Below, one piece after another: positions 1 through 12,469 of a stretch of 64,000 bases of DNA. The notes beneath the pieces were generated by a model. The model saw only the letters and a program-made list of their open reading frames with translations, was not told where the DNA came from and ran no database searches. Numbering within the stretch: the first letter of the stretch is position 1; each line of letters starts with the position of its first letter. A program made the translations under genes and the position numbers. The stretch lies in contig OZ021733.1 of NCBI GenBank assembly GCA_963978545.1, forward strand, positions 34,329,424 through 34,393,423, read 5' to 3'. The DNA is from Linyphia triangularis (lineage: Eukaryota > Arthropoda > Arachnida > Araneae > Linyphiidae).

Positions 1-374
1 AAAATACGGCTATTAGTGTTGCAGTTATCTCTTTGTATTATGGGGACAAATAACAAGTTCGACAATTTTTGTGTGGTAATTAAAGGTTCAAATATTATTG
101 TACTAAGAGATTGTAAACGATATTTCTTAAATTAAAATCTAGAAAGTTAAAAGTTTATTGTACTTAATAAGCCAATTAAAATCTTGTATTTGATAAGGTT
201 GCGGAAAGTTTTAATAAGTTATGAATTATATTAAGGTTATAAATTTATTTAAACAGCTCAAAAAATTCCCAAATAATAATCACGCCAAAAATTTAAATGG
301 TGCATTTCTCTTTGAAAAATATTGAATAATTAAGCAAAACTTGAAATTAATAAATACAAATAAAAAGCAAGTTT

Positions 375-1018
<644 letters not shown>

Positions 1019-1460
1019 TTAGAATTGGAAAATTGTTTCTGCACACCTAATAATAAACTCTCTCAACATTGACTTCAGAACACAATCAGAATCCTTATAG
1101 ATAATTATAGATAACCCCCCATCTGTAATTCTAAGCACGTAAAAACCGTTGATTGGTAATAAATAAACACTGCAGTTAAAAAAAAAAACATCATCGTCTA
1201 GGAGTTTGACTTCTAAGTATTGATGGAAACCTGGGATATTTATGGTTTCCCTCCCGGTTTTGGTGTTTAGCGAAAGAAAACAGTCTTGTAAGATGTTCTC
1301 GCCTATCAACGGTGAACAAACGTTGATAAGTATATACACATGTTCTTAGAAGGGAATCGTTCCCAATTTGTCTCCTGATATTTGCATAACGGATTTTCGC
1401 GGAAGAGGTTTTTCCTGAGTTGGCTTTTCTTTTATGGTACTTTCCAAAAGGGGAAACCAT
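1019..1460 (-). other. Two overlapping minus-strand open frames, unrecognised
   Basis: One frame (1191-1460) is rich in Lys and Arg in its first half. The second (1019-1339) overlaps it in another frame and includes the stretch PLIGENILQD. The first begins exactly where the 200-bp tandem array (1460-2061) ends, so on the minus strand the array lies immediately upstream. A frameshift joining the two frames is conceivable, as in a decayed mobile element. The PLIGENILQD stretch is only faintly like the end of a retroelement aspartic protease, and I do not claim that identity. The local base composition is less AT-biased than the flanks. Chance open frames remain possible. Confidence 0.2.
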
Positions 1461-2061
1461 TTTGCAGTAAGGAAATATTTACGCAGTCCTTGGAAATTAT
1501 TAAGTTGAGGATAGAAATATGTTCCCTTTATGGTGAGGAATATCCGATTTACGCGTTATGAGGATGGTTGTTTTTTGCTTAGACGACGGTTTTTCTCAGT
1601 GTGTTTATATTTGAATTGGATTGAATGTTATTGTTTTGAGTAACACTTAGAATAGAAACATTTTGCATCAAGGAAAATTTAGGCAGTCCCTGGAAATCAT
1701 TAAGTTGCGGATAGAAATATGTTCCCTTTATGGTGAGGAATATTCGATTTACATGTTATGAGGATGGTTGTTTGTTGCTTAGACGACGGTTTTTCTCGGT
1801 GTGTTTATATTTGAAATGGATTGGATGTTATTGTTTTAAGTAACACTTAGAATAGAAACATTTTGCACTAAGAAAATGTTTACGCAGTCCTTGGAAATTA
1901 TTAAGTTGCGGATAGAAATATGTTCTTTTTATGGTGAGGAATATCCGATTTACGTATTATAAGAATGGTTGTTTGTTGCTTAGACGATGGTTTTTCTCGG
2001 TGTGTTTATATTTGAATTGGATTGAATATTATTGTTTTGAGTAACACTTAGAATATAAACA
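1460..2061. repeat. Tandem array, 200-bp unit, 3 copies
   Basis: Units start at 1460, 1661 and 1861, each opening with TTTTGCA and closing with GTAACACTTAGAATA. They differ at only a modest number of positions. A diverged fourth copy follows at 2225-2326. The DNA between (about 2086-2200) resembles 2431-2525, which suggests an older, larger repeat block. Confidence 0.9.
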
Positions 2062-2326
2062 TGGTTGATATTGTGGTTCATTAGAGGAAAAGTATTTGAT
2101 TTTTGTATTGAAACGAGAGACGATGTGATATTGGTATTTTAGCTGAGGTGTGTATGTGATACCTTGTTTGCGTTTAATTGGGATTTGGCATTTATGCTAC
2201 TTTTTGGTGATGTATGTAAATTTTGATGAGGATGGTCGTTTGTTATTTAGATGACGTTTTTTTTACCGAGTATTTACATTTAAATCAGGTGGAATATTAT
2301 TGTTTTCAGTTACGTTTAAAATTAAT

Positions 2327-2383
2327 GGCGCAGCAGGGCTCTTGTGTTGCTTTTGCGCCAAAGAATCTAAGCAACCAACCAAG
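2327..2383 (+). mobile_element. 3' fragment of tRNA-derived SINE family 1
   Basis: The segment holds the 3' landmarks of the SINEs at 6828, 20907 and 26006: a GCGC-rich start, CTCTTGTGTTGCT, GCGCCA, AATCT and a CAACCAACC tail. Near-identical flanks, GTTTAAAATTAAT before and GTTTTAAAATTGAAT after, look like a decayed TSD. It is a strongly 5'-truncated insertion in the diverged fourth unit of the neighbouring array. Confidence 0.6.
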
Positions 2384-2865
2384 TTTTAAAATTGAATGAG
2401 TACATAATAATGTTGTAATATGGGGAAAATATCCGTTTTTTGTATTGAGATGATGTGATGGCTGCCTTTGAAGTGATGTATTTTAAGCCTCACTTTGCTT
2501 GGGTTTAAATTGGATTTAGTATTTACTTAAGTTAATCAGTTAAAATTTGTGAACAAAATACTTATCACATTAAATTAAATTCAATAACATTGAAATAGCT
2601 TAATATCTACTAAATGTCTAAAAAAGTCAATTTTCATAGAACTAAAAAAATCTTGTTACTTTAGTTAACAAAATTACATATTTTTGTATAAATTTATAAG
2701 CTGAGAGTTGACTGAAAGGTTCTGTATCAGTCTGGATTTTTATAGAATGTAGAGAAATACAAGTAGATTAAGATTACTCTAGTCTTATGGGGAAATTGGA
2801 TGATACTGGTCGTAAATTGACTTCAAATTCTTGGAATGAAAACAATTAGTAAAATATATAAAAAC
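2384..2865. other. AT-rich DNA without recognisable feature
   Basis: Apart from the weak repeat similarity near 2431-2525 I see no gene, RNA or element here. Confidence 0.5.
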
Positions 2866-3044
2866 TTGCCAAATAATGAGCTTCTGTTTCTGCCTTTACG
2901 TACTATAGATCTTTAATTTTCAATGAGGAAGGAAACAGACGACTCTTTTTTCCTCTGGAGCCATTCTTTATTTTTAAAAACTGAGAAAATTTGGCAATGT
3001 TTTTATATATGTCCCTAGCATACTGCCAATTTGTCTCAGTTTTT
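2866..3044. repeat. Diverged copy of the 17-kb inverted-repeat family, plus hairpin
   Basis: CCAAATAATGAGC, TCTTTAATTTTCAAT and GCAGACGA-like motifs (here ACAGACGA) occur in the same order as in the left arm near 17.08-17.15 kb. Immediately downstream, 2976-2995 and 3025-3044 form inverted arms (about 18 of 20 paired, AAAACTGAGA...TCTCAGTTTT) around a 29-base loop. Confidence 0.55.
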
Positions 3045-4329
3045 TTTTAAAAAAGCAACTATTAATCACCTGAGAAGTGAATTCCCAAATTGCTTTCGTT
3101 ACACATCTCTACGAAAAAAACTTTTTGGAAATTGTTTCAGTTTTGATAGCTGATTTTTATACTATTTTCAGTGTTGATTTCCAATACGAAATTCGTTGTT
3201 TTTCTATCGCGAAATGTTTTTCAAAACACTCTTCCATACTTTTAGGAAAATACTCGAATCAAGATAACTTGATATTTTTGTTTTATCCTCTCATTACTTT
3301 ACATTTCACTCTACCTCTGTCCTACTTTTAATGATAAATGAGTTTATGAAAAAATTTACAAATCTTTATAGAAGCATTTTTTTTTTTTTTTTTTTTGTTG
3401 AATAATCATTATTTTCCGCTTTTCTTGTCGGGTATTGTGTTTTCAACATCTAGCAGTAATCACGACTTTCATGATGATATTCTCCTTTCCTTGACATCAC
3501 CTTTCCACTTAATTTATATCTTGTAGAAATCTGTCACTTTAATCCTGACTGCATCTAAATTTTCAGGGAAATCGTCTAGGTGTGAAGGGAGAAAAGGAAC
3601 TTTTAATTTTATGCAGAGCCCTTATACTTTAAAATTAGCTAGCATCTCTTCTAGACTAGATTTATAATTTGAGTCTTTCTGGTTTCGTAAAAACTGATTA
3701 TCATTAGTTTGAAAGATTTCAAGGCTTTTCTCTCGTTTGTCTCCGTTCCGAACTCAAAGTTTTCATTTTTTAACAACTTTTTGATATCATGCCTTATAAA
3801 TCTCTTCCTTTAGCTTTGCTTCATATAAACACAATAAAATTTAAACAAAAAATTAAAAAGTATTTGAAACATTCGCTTTCTTTTCATTAAGTTTTATAAG
3901 GAGTAATTTATTAGAAGTGGGGATAGTTACATTTCTTTTGGATTAACAAAACATTTATTTTGATTCCAAGTTCCAACGATTTCTTTTCTCCACCATGACT
4001 TAATTATTTCTCCGTTCTATAAAGCTGTCCCATTCACATAGAAAACATGGGAGTTTTAATACCTTCACTCTATTGACCAAGCACTGCAGATATTCCTATT
4101 AAATCACTTCATAATGCAGCATAATATATAACAGTAACACAAGCTAAAAGTAAAAAGCTCTACTTCACAAAACTCTGGAAATTAAATATGTATACAGCAC
4201 TGAATTAAGAAAGACGCTGATGGTAGTAACAAAAATCCAATGATAGTAAAACAAGAATGATAGTGGATGGTAGAAGAGATCAGTTCTGATTCAACAGACT
4301 AGTTATCCGATTTTATCTTGCTTACTCTG
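3045..4329. other. AT-rich DNA, T20 run at 3377-3396
   Basis: No gene is supported. An 84-codon open frame at 3077-3331 has no recognisable features. A run of 20 T is the only notable structure. Confidence 0.5.
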
Positions 4330-5110
4330 GCTTCACTGTTGTGTTTCATAAACAGTTTACTAGCTTAATGAAAAATCCAAAAAAAAATAATACCCAAGTA
4401 GCACAGTGGTATTGGTCAATTTTGGAAAAGAGGGTTCTGGGAAGATTGACCAATCCATGCCGAACTCGAGCATCGCTCCAAAACACACAATTTAAAAAAA
4501 AATGTACAAGTCAAAAATATCACAATACATCACTTTTGAGTTTCACAAACAGTTTACCAGCTTAATGAAAAATCCTAAATACCCAAGTAGCACAGTGGTA
4601 TTGGTCAATTTTGAAAACAGGGGTTCTGAGAAGATTGATCAATCCATGCCGAACTCGAGCATCATTCCAAAATACAAAATTCACAAAAAAGAAATGTACA
4701 AGTCAAAAATATCACAATACTTCACTGTTGTGTTTCATAAACAGTTTACCAACTTAATGAAAAATCCTAAATAAATAATATCCAAGTAGCACAGTGGTAT
4801 TATTCAATTTTGGAAACAGGGGTTCTGGAAAGATTGATCAGTCCACGTCGAACTTGAGTATCGTTCCAAAACACTCGATTTAAAAAAAATTACAAGTCAA
4901 AACTATCACAATACATATTTCTTACCTATCCATCCTTTCTTATAAAAATATATTTCAATTTTAAAATTCTGCATCAACATTTTGAAACTCCCAGTATATT
5001 TTACCCAGAACTGGTCGAGAATGGCCAAGAGCCGTAGCAACGGTCAGTCTACAAAGGTCCACATCGGGATAGATCAATGTTGAGCGATATTGGCCAATGT
5101 TTTTGTGATA
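4330..5110. repeat. Dispersed repeat family R1, copy 1, with 3 internal tandem units
   Basis: Tandem units of 197 and 192 bp start at about 4343, 4540 and 4732. Each carries GTTTCA, AACAGTTTAC, CCAAGTAGCACAGTGGTATT and GCCGAACTCGAGCAT-like motifs. The third unit runs on into a single-copy tail (TATTTCAATTTTAAAA, CCAGTATATTTTACCC, GTAGCAACGGTCAGTCTAC). The tail also occurs at about 26780-27010 and 60118-60600, so this is an interspersed element whose 5' part expanded here. Open frames at 4341-4774 are repeat products, not genes. Confidence 0.85.
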
Positions 5111-6690
5111 TTAGGGTAGTTTATTCTTTCTTGTATAGAATTGGTATGGAATAAATTATTATTTTAAATCTATGAATATGTTGAATATGATTATACAAAG
5201 AATATTACGTTGCTATTAAATATATAAAATTCGTACATGACATGTGATTTTTTATCTAATTTTATGTGATGGAATTTTTTATTTCCAGTAATTAGTATTC
5301 AAAAAATAATATGGCTCACTAATTATTTTTAAGACAATTTTTTCTTCATCAACATGTTATTTGAAGTTATAGTGTAGGAGGTTTATCAGACAAAATATGA
5401 TGTTAACTATTTGGTAAGTTATAACATAGTTAGCCATCTATTTTAAATTATTTTCAAACAGTTTCGGCCATTTTTTCCTTGAACATTCTTAATCAACTAA
5501 CATTTCTTTACATTCTATAAAAAAAAAAGTCAGAAGGATGTCCGACGAGGTACCAAAACCTAAAAAAAAGACGAGGTACCAAAACCTGCAGCCGCTATCT
5601 GTCTACAAACTCCTACAAAAATATTTGCAACAGATTAAAAAAAATCTAGATAAAGCTTAATGCTTCACCGTGAAACAGATTTTAATTGCTGAATAAATAG
5701 AGGTGCTTTAACTTATGAAACTTAAGTAAACTTTTCTAATTTGAAATAAAACAAATTAGAAAAGTTTGAATAGCCTCTTGAAAACCTTGAGATAACGCGA
5801 TAGCTGACATGAGGCTGGCATGAAGTAGCGTCATTAATGCACTTAATGTGGCATGATTCTAAAAGTTATGTTCTAGACGATTTCTTTAAAATCCCGTTGA
5901 AGGAAGTGAATTATTCCCATAAATTTTTTTATATAAATAAAAGTTTGTCTTGATGAGGTGCATATCTGAATTATTGAAACTTATGAAAACTCGCATAAGT
6001 TGTGATTCTTTTTAATTTGGTTTTGGCATTATATGGGAGTTTTATTTTGTAAGTAAAAAAGAGTTCAAGTTTGCTTTGCGAGAAAAGTTTTTGTTGTTTT
6101 GAAAAGTAGTAACCCTTTCAATGTTGAATTGTTTTTAAATGATGTACCTATGTGGCGAATTATTTTTTACTGGTTTGGGAACTTAAATAATACCAATAAT
6201 GATTTTTCTGATTTGTTATCAAAAAAATTTAGTTCTATAAAAATTGGCTGCAAACTATAATTTAATGAGGTACTTATGATTAAAATTGATGAAATGTATT
6301 GTGTGTGTCGTAAACATTTAGAAAGCCATTTTATGTCTTGGCTTAGATAAGAGTTAACCATATTTTACATGAACTTGTTGAACGATGGCAATGGAATGTG
6401 ACTTACAGCTACGCGTCTATAAATACATAAAGTTAGAAAAAATTAAAATTTTCTAAATTTTTAATATTTTAAATTCAATCAAAACGTGTTGGTTATCAAA
6501 TGAATTTTAAGAGGAAAACGTCAAAATTAAAACAAGCTTGGGCAACTCGTAAAACTTATGAAGAAAGTACTTTAAAAAATTAAAACATAGATTAGATTCT
6601 CGCACTGATTCCAAAACTAACAGAAAAAAAATTCAGATATATGGAAGGATATTTTTAGATTCTAAAAATATTATCTAAGTTGACCAGACT
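5111..6690. other. AT-rich DNA with one short direct duplication
   Basis: GACGAGGTACCAAAACCT occurs twice around 5542-5587, separated by an A-rich spacer. Otherwise I see no gene or element. Confidence 0.5.
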
Positions 6691-7313
6691 AGTCAAGGTG
6701 GGAGTATTTAAACGTCTAGTATTCTGGTACGAAGCTCTCTACTTGTGAATACTTCACGCTTGACTGGTTTAATTATACAATTTCATTTTTTCTTCCAAGA
6801 TAAATATATGCAACCTACCTGAAGATTGGTTGGTTGTTTTCAGATTATCTGACGCCGTCAGCAACACGAGGGCTATAATGCGCCGAAACATTCGTCATTA
6901 GACAAGTCAACATACATTTACTAACACCCATGCCTAACACGGGACTCGAACCCGCAACCTCGCGGTCTAGAAGCTAGCACGCTAACCACTATACCGTTTG
7001 GTCGGCCCTACCTGAAGATTATATACATAAAAACAAAAACAGACAAGGTGGGAGTTCTCAAACACTAAGTGTTCTGGTACGGAGCACTCGACGTGTGAAT
7101 ACTTCACGCATGACTGGTTTACTTATACAATGAAATATTTTCTCCTAAGATAAATATATGCAACCTACCTAAAGATTATGTATATTATAAGCAGACAAGG
7201 CGGGAGTTTTCAAACACTTAATGTTCTGGTACGGAACACTCAATGTGTGAACGCTTCGTACTTGACTAGTTTATATAGACAATTATCTTTTTCTTCTGTG
7301 ATAAATATGGGTT
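6691..7313. repeat. Tandem array, about 155-bp unit, 3 copies, interrupted by a SINE
   Basis: Units begin with (A)GACAAGG(T/C)GGGAGT near 6691, 7041 and 7193 and end with GATAAATATATGCAACCTACCT or a decayed form. The first-to-second distance is 350 bp. Removing the 179-bp SINE and one 14-bp TSD gives 157 bp, matching the 152-bp second spacing. The array therefore predates the SINE. Confidence 0.9.
6828..7006 (-). mobile_element. Full-length tRNA-derived SINE (family 1)
   Basis: On the minus strand the element starts with a tRNA-like region: A box GTATAGTGGTTAGCGTGC and B box GGTTCGAGTCC, much like tRNA-Asp/Glu. A tRNA-unrelated body follows, ending in a short AACCAACC tail. It is flanked by a perfect 14-bp TSD, CCTACCTGAAGATT, at 6814-6827 and 7007-7020. 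The RNA polymerase III promoter boxes look intact. The lack of poly(A) and the short tetranucleotide tail suggest mobilisation by an RTE-like LINE (inference). Confidence 0.95.
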
Positions 7314-10300
7314 CTCATTCAAGAACGTGATACTTTTTTTAGTTTGAAGTATTCACCGGAAAGAATTACGCAACTTTTCAGAAATTTTCTACTACGCAAT
7401 TCGCCCACGAACAATTTCGATAAAGATTTCCGAAAAATTCCACCACGAAACGCCTCACTGCATCTCTCTTTATAGAGACAGAACAATTCAGAGAGCGAAT
7501 AAATATTTATTTTCACCATCTAAGTTTTTGTGTGCATAATGCAAACACTAGAAGGAAAGGAAATAAGATACATTATTGATCAGTTGAATACAGAAAAAGC
7601 GCAACATGATGGTTTGAAATCAGAAAAAAGAATATAACACGTATCACATAGGCACATTGGAAATGTATTTGGTCTGCAGCAGGACAGAATTCAATCATAG
7701 GAAAGCACTGACGCCAATTCAAAAACAAAACTCTACTTCAATCTTTTATGAGATGTTTTTATCACTCTTCGGCCTATCCATATCGGTTCATCGTAAAGAA
7801 AAAGAAGACAATAACAGCTTTTTAAAAAATTACCAGAGCTGAAGTTGGTCTGCGGAATCGAAAGAACGTAGCAAAATCAATAAGAGGAAAATCAATCGAA
7901 ACCTTTGTGGCTTTTGCTTCTTAGTTTCATTCGAAATGACTCGGACAATGCGTAAGTTTCACTTTGGCTTCTTCACGCTATCATTGTGAGACGGATTTTA
8001 GTTTTTTTTAAAACATTCAGGTCAGACTTGTGGCTCAGAAACATAACATGCTTAAAAGAAGACTAAAAACTTCTCTGAATCAGTGTTCTACAAACTCTGT
8101 TTAAAAAAAATTAACACGACAGTCATTGTCAAAGATAGTTGCCAGGTTGGTGTCAATTTTACGGGTTTCCTCCCATTCGTGATACAACTGCAGAAAACTA
8201 CCCTTTGAAATATCTTCGAGGAAACTCTTGATATGGGACTACTATAAGTAGTCCAAATGCTGTTACGATGTAAGCGTTCGAGTAACTCGTGTGCCATTAA
8301 ACCATTGCCATTAAAATGAAGACTAAGGCAAGCAATTTTTTGTAACTAAACTCAAGTAGTTTTTTCAGTATATTTAAAAATATTTAATATTAAAACGAAT
8401 CTTAGATACTACCTAATTAGCACTGATAATAACAATTTCAAAGTGTAGGAAAAGGAGAACGATTCCTAAGCTTGAAAGTTTACAGGAGAAATAACTCTAC
8501 ATTATAACCCTAAGTTAACGCTTCCTTTAAGTGAATTACTTACATTGAATAACATTATGTTTCTATCTAGCAGTGAAAAAGTTAACCTAGTGAATCTCGT
8601 GAATCTCTCTTGTATTCTTTCTCGAGAATTTCCAGGAGAAAATATGCGTTAGTAGCTTTAGAATGGCATCCTAAGCCAATTTTTACTCATTTATGTTTCC
8701 CCTTCACCCTTAAATTAAGTTTACTTGGTGCATCAGAAATCAATATTATTCTTTTCAAGGGTAGAGCATTTTATGAAGAAGAATCATAAAAGTAACATAA
8801 TATGGAATTCTTCTACACATCTTTTTTAAGTAGACGGAATATAAAAATATTAAGATTGAATCAATAATTGTGTTATTTATAATTTTTTGTCGATAAGATC
8901 AAGTGTATAGTAATCAATTGATTGTTGAATAACATTTAATTTTTAAATAATGAGATTTATCTCGATTGCAATTAAGAATATTACCTGAAATAATAAGTCA
9001 TGCAAGGGAAAGAAAACTCAATTAATAAAGGAAAAATAAATTGTGAAATGCTCTTAGTTTTAATTTTTACTTATTGGACTTTTTAAACTGTGCTCGTTTA
9101 ATTGCTTGAGAATTGTAATTGCCTTGGGTGAAAGTGAGAACATACGGTAAAAAAAGAGCTCCCAATTCAGTTAAAAAAATCCCGAATTAATCTAATTACA
9201 AATAAATACTCGTTAAAATTAATACAAATACAAGCTTACTTCTTGAAAACATGAAAACTGTCTTAAAACAGAAGATCCCTTACTCCCAAAACCCTTTAAG
9301 ACACAACTTTTAAATTAGGAAAATGTAAAAGTAACATGGAAACAAGATAATTTATACTTTCTATATACCAATACAAATAATTTCAAAATTCTACATTATA
9401 ACGAATAATTTTATTTTTTTTATTTTAGTTTTACAAACTTTAGTTTTGTTATTTCATGTAGAATTTCAGATAGTTATTATTTTTTTTTTACTTAACATTG
9501 AACTTTAATAGAAAAGAATAACTTTCAGCGAAGACGTTTCTGACTTTATTTAGCTAACTCATATTCTCTATGCAGAGTAGTTACTGTTATTTAAAGTGTG
9601 TTTTATATCGTTTACGAAGAATACTCAAGATAACATAAAACCTTAAAAGCTATATGTTATCTATATTATTTATAAATGTAGTGAATAATTATTTATGTTC
9701 TTTTCTTTATAGTTTTAACAAGAGAATTTTGAATTTGCCACTCTTGTTCGTAAAAAGTAAAATGACATTTTTAAGTCTAACAAAAAATAAACCTCTTTAA
9801 ACTTTTTCCGAAAGCGGACCACAGAAATCCTTTGCAAAGTGAATAGTAACAACGTTCTTTGAAAGTCGTTCTCAAATTTAATACAAACCACTACCATTTC
9901 TGGAGATTTTATTTTCCACTTCCATTTTATAGATATTGAGAAATGTGGTCAGAAAAATGACTCGTTGATCTTACAGTCTTGGTTCTTGTTCTATTTTATA
10001 GTATTTATTTTCCCTGTTTTATGTCCTATTTGTTCCTGTAACTACTTTATTGCAATGGATTAGCATGTCAGTTTATCCATTATCACCTCTTAACTAGACG
10101 TTACATGAGATTTGATTGAATCTCGGCTGTAGATCTTTATTAAATAATTTTGATTTATAATGCCAAGGTTATAAGTTTTATGCAATGGAACATGTTTAAG
10201 TTAAATTTTTTAGGGTCATCATGTAAAGGTATCAATATACACTGAAAAAAACACCTGTTCTCTAACTCTAAAATATTGTGGAACTTAGTAGCTTTAAATT

Positions 10301-10740
10301 AATCTTTCCACGATAGTCAAACACTATTTAAACTAAGTTAATTTTTGTGGTGATATATATTGTTAAAAGATCCCAACTGCTGATAGTGTAAGACCTCTTG
10401 ACAGTGTAAGACTTTTTTCACCAGAGATAACTTCAATTTGAATAAACCAATTAGAATAACAATTTCTTAAAATGCAATTCAGGGAACCAACTAAGATCAA
10501 ATACATTTGTGGAACAATTGATTTTGTACTAGTTTTGAATATTTCTATTTTAATAAAAAATTTAAATTTTTAAATACTTTTGAAATAAAATTAAGTGAAA
10601 AAAGTTATTTAAATTATTTATGCAATTGTAGTTGGTTTCTGTGGCAAATCAATTCCTAGCACCTTCAACTAAAGTTAAAATTCTATATAAATTATAAAGT
10701 GTGATAATTCATAGCATAATACCCTATTTATGTCAATAAA
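7314..10740. other. AT-rich single-copy DNA, no supported gene
   Basis: Short open frames (up to 69 codons) are scattered on both strands, with no recognisable domains or convincing splice framework. A short T/A-rich patch occurs at 9410-9490. I see nothing else. Confidence 0.5.
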
Positions 10741-10900
10741 TTTCATTTAATATCATAAATGAAATTAATTTAATAACATCAATGGAAATTAATTTAATAT
10801 TATCAATACAACTAATTTAATGTCATCAATTAAACTTATTGAATCAATACAGTTAATTGAATTTAATGTGAACAATGAGTTTAATATATCATTAATGAAA
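10741..10900. repeat. Degenerate AT minisatellite, about 24-bp unit
   Basis: Successive units of the form AATATCATAAATGAAATTAATTT recur about six times with substitutions. ATTAATTT and ATCA keep the register. Flanking halves also form imperfect palindromes. Confidence 0.6.
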
Positions 10901-11457
10901 AAGATATTCAGATGAGGAAGTTTTTTTACAATTGTTAAATGGGTAAAAAATTCTAGGATAGTTCTAAAATTAATTAAAAATTATTCAATGTATACTCGTG
11001 CCTTAAAACAATCAGATGTTATCAGCTTTTTTTTTCCCAAACCGAAAAAAATTCAAATACAAAACGCTGTCAAAATTGCATAAATCTACTTTAATTTATT
11101 GAATAACTAGAGATTACCACCATGTTGCGAGTCGAAGGTTATACAAAATATGATACAACCTCACCCAAAATATTGACTTTCGTTTTTATGAACCTCTAAT
11201 TTACGAAGAATCACGATTTTACGAACAAATGATTGGTCATAGTTGATGATTTGACACGTTTTCATACACATAATAATATTTTTATTCCTATTTACGAACT
11301 AAAACTTTGAAAGACCTTCTTTTTTTTGCGAACTCAATTTCATACTTTGCTAATTTTCATCTGACCTCAAAGTTAAAAAAAATTCCTTTCTTTCGCAAAA
11401 TAACGAAGCGACACCGGCGAATATTTCAAGACTTTACGGAAAAGAAAACATTGACTA
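10901..11457. other. AT-rich DNA without recognisable feature
   Basis: No coding signal is evident. A decayed upstream part of the Tigger-like remnant may start near 11400, but I cannot align it by eye. Confidence 0.4.
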
Positions 11458-11692
11458 ACAGCAGGTGGATAGCAGGGCCGTGATTGAGAAGCTTTTACTT
11501 TGAGTGATCATAGGTTTGGAGTTGAAGAAGCCTTACAAAATTGATATTCTAAGCCCAATGCATTTGTCAATATGTGCTTGGAATGATGATAAAGGGAAAA
11601 AAACGATATCTGGAGCATCTCGATGTGAAGGCTTTATTAAAGAAACCAAAAAAATGTACCCAATGATTTGAGAGATGAAATACTTTTAAATG
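11458..11692 (+). pseudogene. pogo/Tigger-type transposase remnant (C-terminal part)
   Basis: Translation gives, in order, QVDSRAVIEKL, then after one in-frame stop KKPYKIDILSPMHLSICAWN, a TISGASRCEGF stretch, and a further stop. This order matches what is known of the C-terminal half of DDE transposases of the pogo/Tigger family: the QPLDQGVI motif, a helix ending in AW(N/D), then TI.NC(F/W)...GF. Stops and a changed QPLDQG motif show that it is dead. I see no terminal inverted repeats close by, so the rest is deleted or too diverged. Confidence 0.55.
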
Positions 11693-11885
11693 AACTCTTA
11701 AAAAGACATTCATTTCTGCCTGAACTTTCATATCAGGACTTATGGAAACATGTAAGTTTCGAAATGTTGTTTTAAAACAAGAGCAAATAAGGAATTATTT
11801 TGTTATGTTTGATTTTTCATCAATAAAGGTATAGTAAGTTTTTTAGTAACAATTTAGATCGCATTTGTCTCTTTTACAGGTTAGG

Positions 11886-12046
11886 TAGGCCTATTTTTTT
11901 TTTCTTTTTTGTAAAATGACGGCTTATCAGGCTGGGACCTACAGCTTAATGTGGATACAACCGCAACGAACATCCATGTCTAACCCAGGATTCGAACCAG
12001 ACACTTTTGGCATGCAAGGCCAGAGCCTCATATCCATCAGGTGGGA
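11886..12046 (-). mobile_element. tRNA-derived SINE (family 2)
   Basis: On the minus strand it starts with ACCTGATGG and carries a decayed B box in TGGTTCGAATCCTGGG. It continues with ACATGGATGTTCGTTG, AGCTGTAGGTCCC and AGCCTGATAAGCCGTC, matching the copies at 31302, 37031 and 52411. Imperfect 14-bp flanks TTTTACAGGTTAGG (11872-11885) and TTTTACATGCTAGG (12047-12060) are the TSD. Confidence 0.85.
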
Positions 12047-12060
12047 TTTTACATGCTAGG

Positions 12061-12469
12061 ATTAAGACCAAAAAACGTTCATTAGGCAAAAAAAAAAAAA
12101 AAAAGCAACTAAAATGCGCAGTGGTTGTTTTTCCATTTCCGACAATGAACGCTTCCTGACTTTGAGTCTTACATGCATTCTAAATAAACCTTTACATTCT
12201 AATTTAACCTACGAATACTGTTTTAATCATGAAGAAACAACAGTGTTTGATGAAAAAATACCCCCTCCATAAAAAAAATATCTATCTACTTCTAATATCT
12301 TTATATTTTATAAATTTTCTATTTTATCAACTATTTTAGTATTCCCTAAAAGTTTGTATAATTTCAATATTAATAGTCTACTATAAAAAAAAAGTCCGTC
12401 CCTTCCGTTTCCCCTTTTTTATCCTTCAATCCAATACCCCCATTTGGAAACGAGATCCCTATACCTAGA
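12061..12469. other. AT-rich DNA without recognisable feature
   Basis: Short A runs and CT-rich stretches only. Confidence 0.5.

Noticed and set aside
1019..1339. Retroelement aspartic protease
   Set aside because: Only PLIGENILQD is faintly similar; the catalytic DTG/DSG motif is not visible.
4341..4774. Two frames encoding similar peptides (FTSLMKNPK)
   Set aside because: Similarity comes from the 195-bp tandem units of R1, which also have stops and no start context.
6828..7006. Functional tRNA gene on the minus strand
   Set aside because: Good A and B boxes, but the acceptor stem does not pair and the segment continues into a SINE body with a tail and TSD. Same for 20907-21086.
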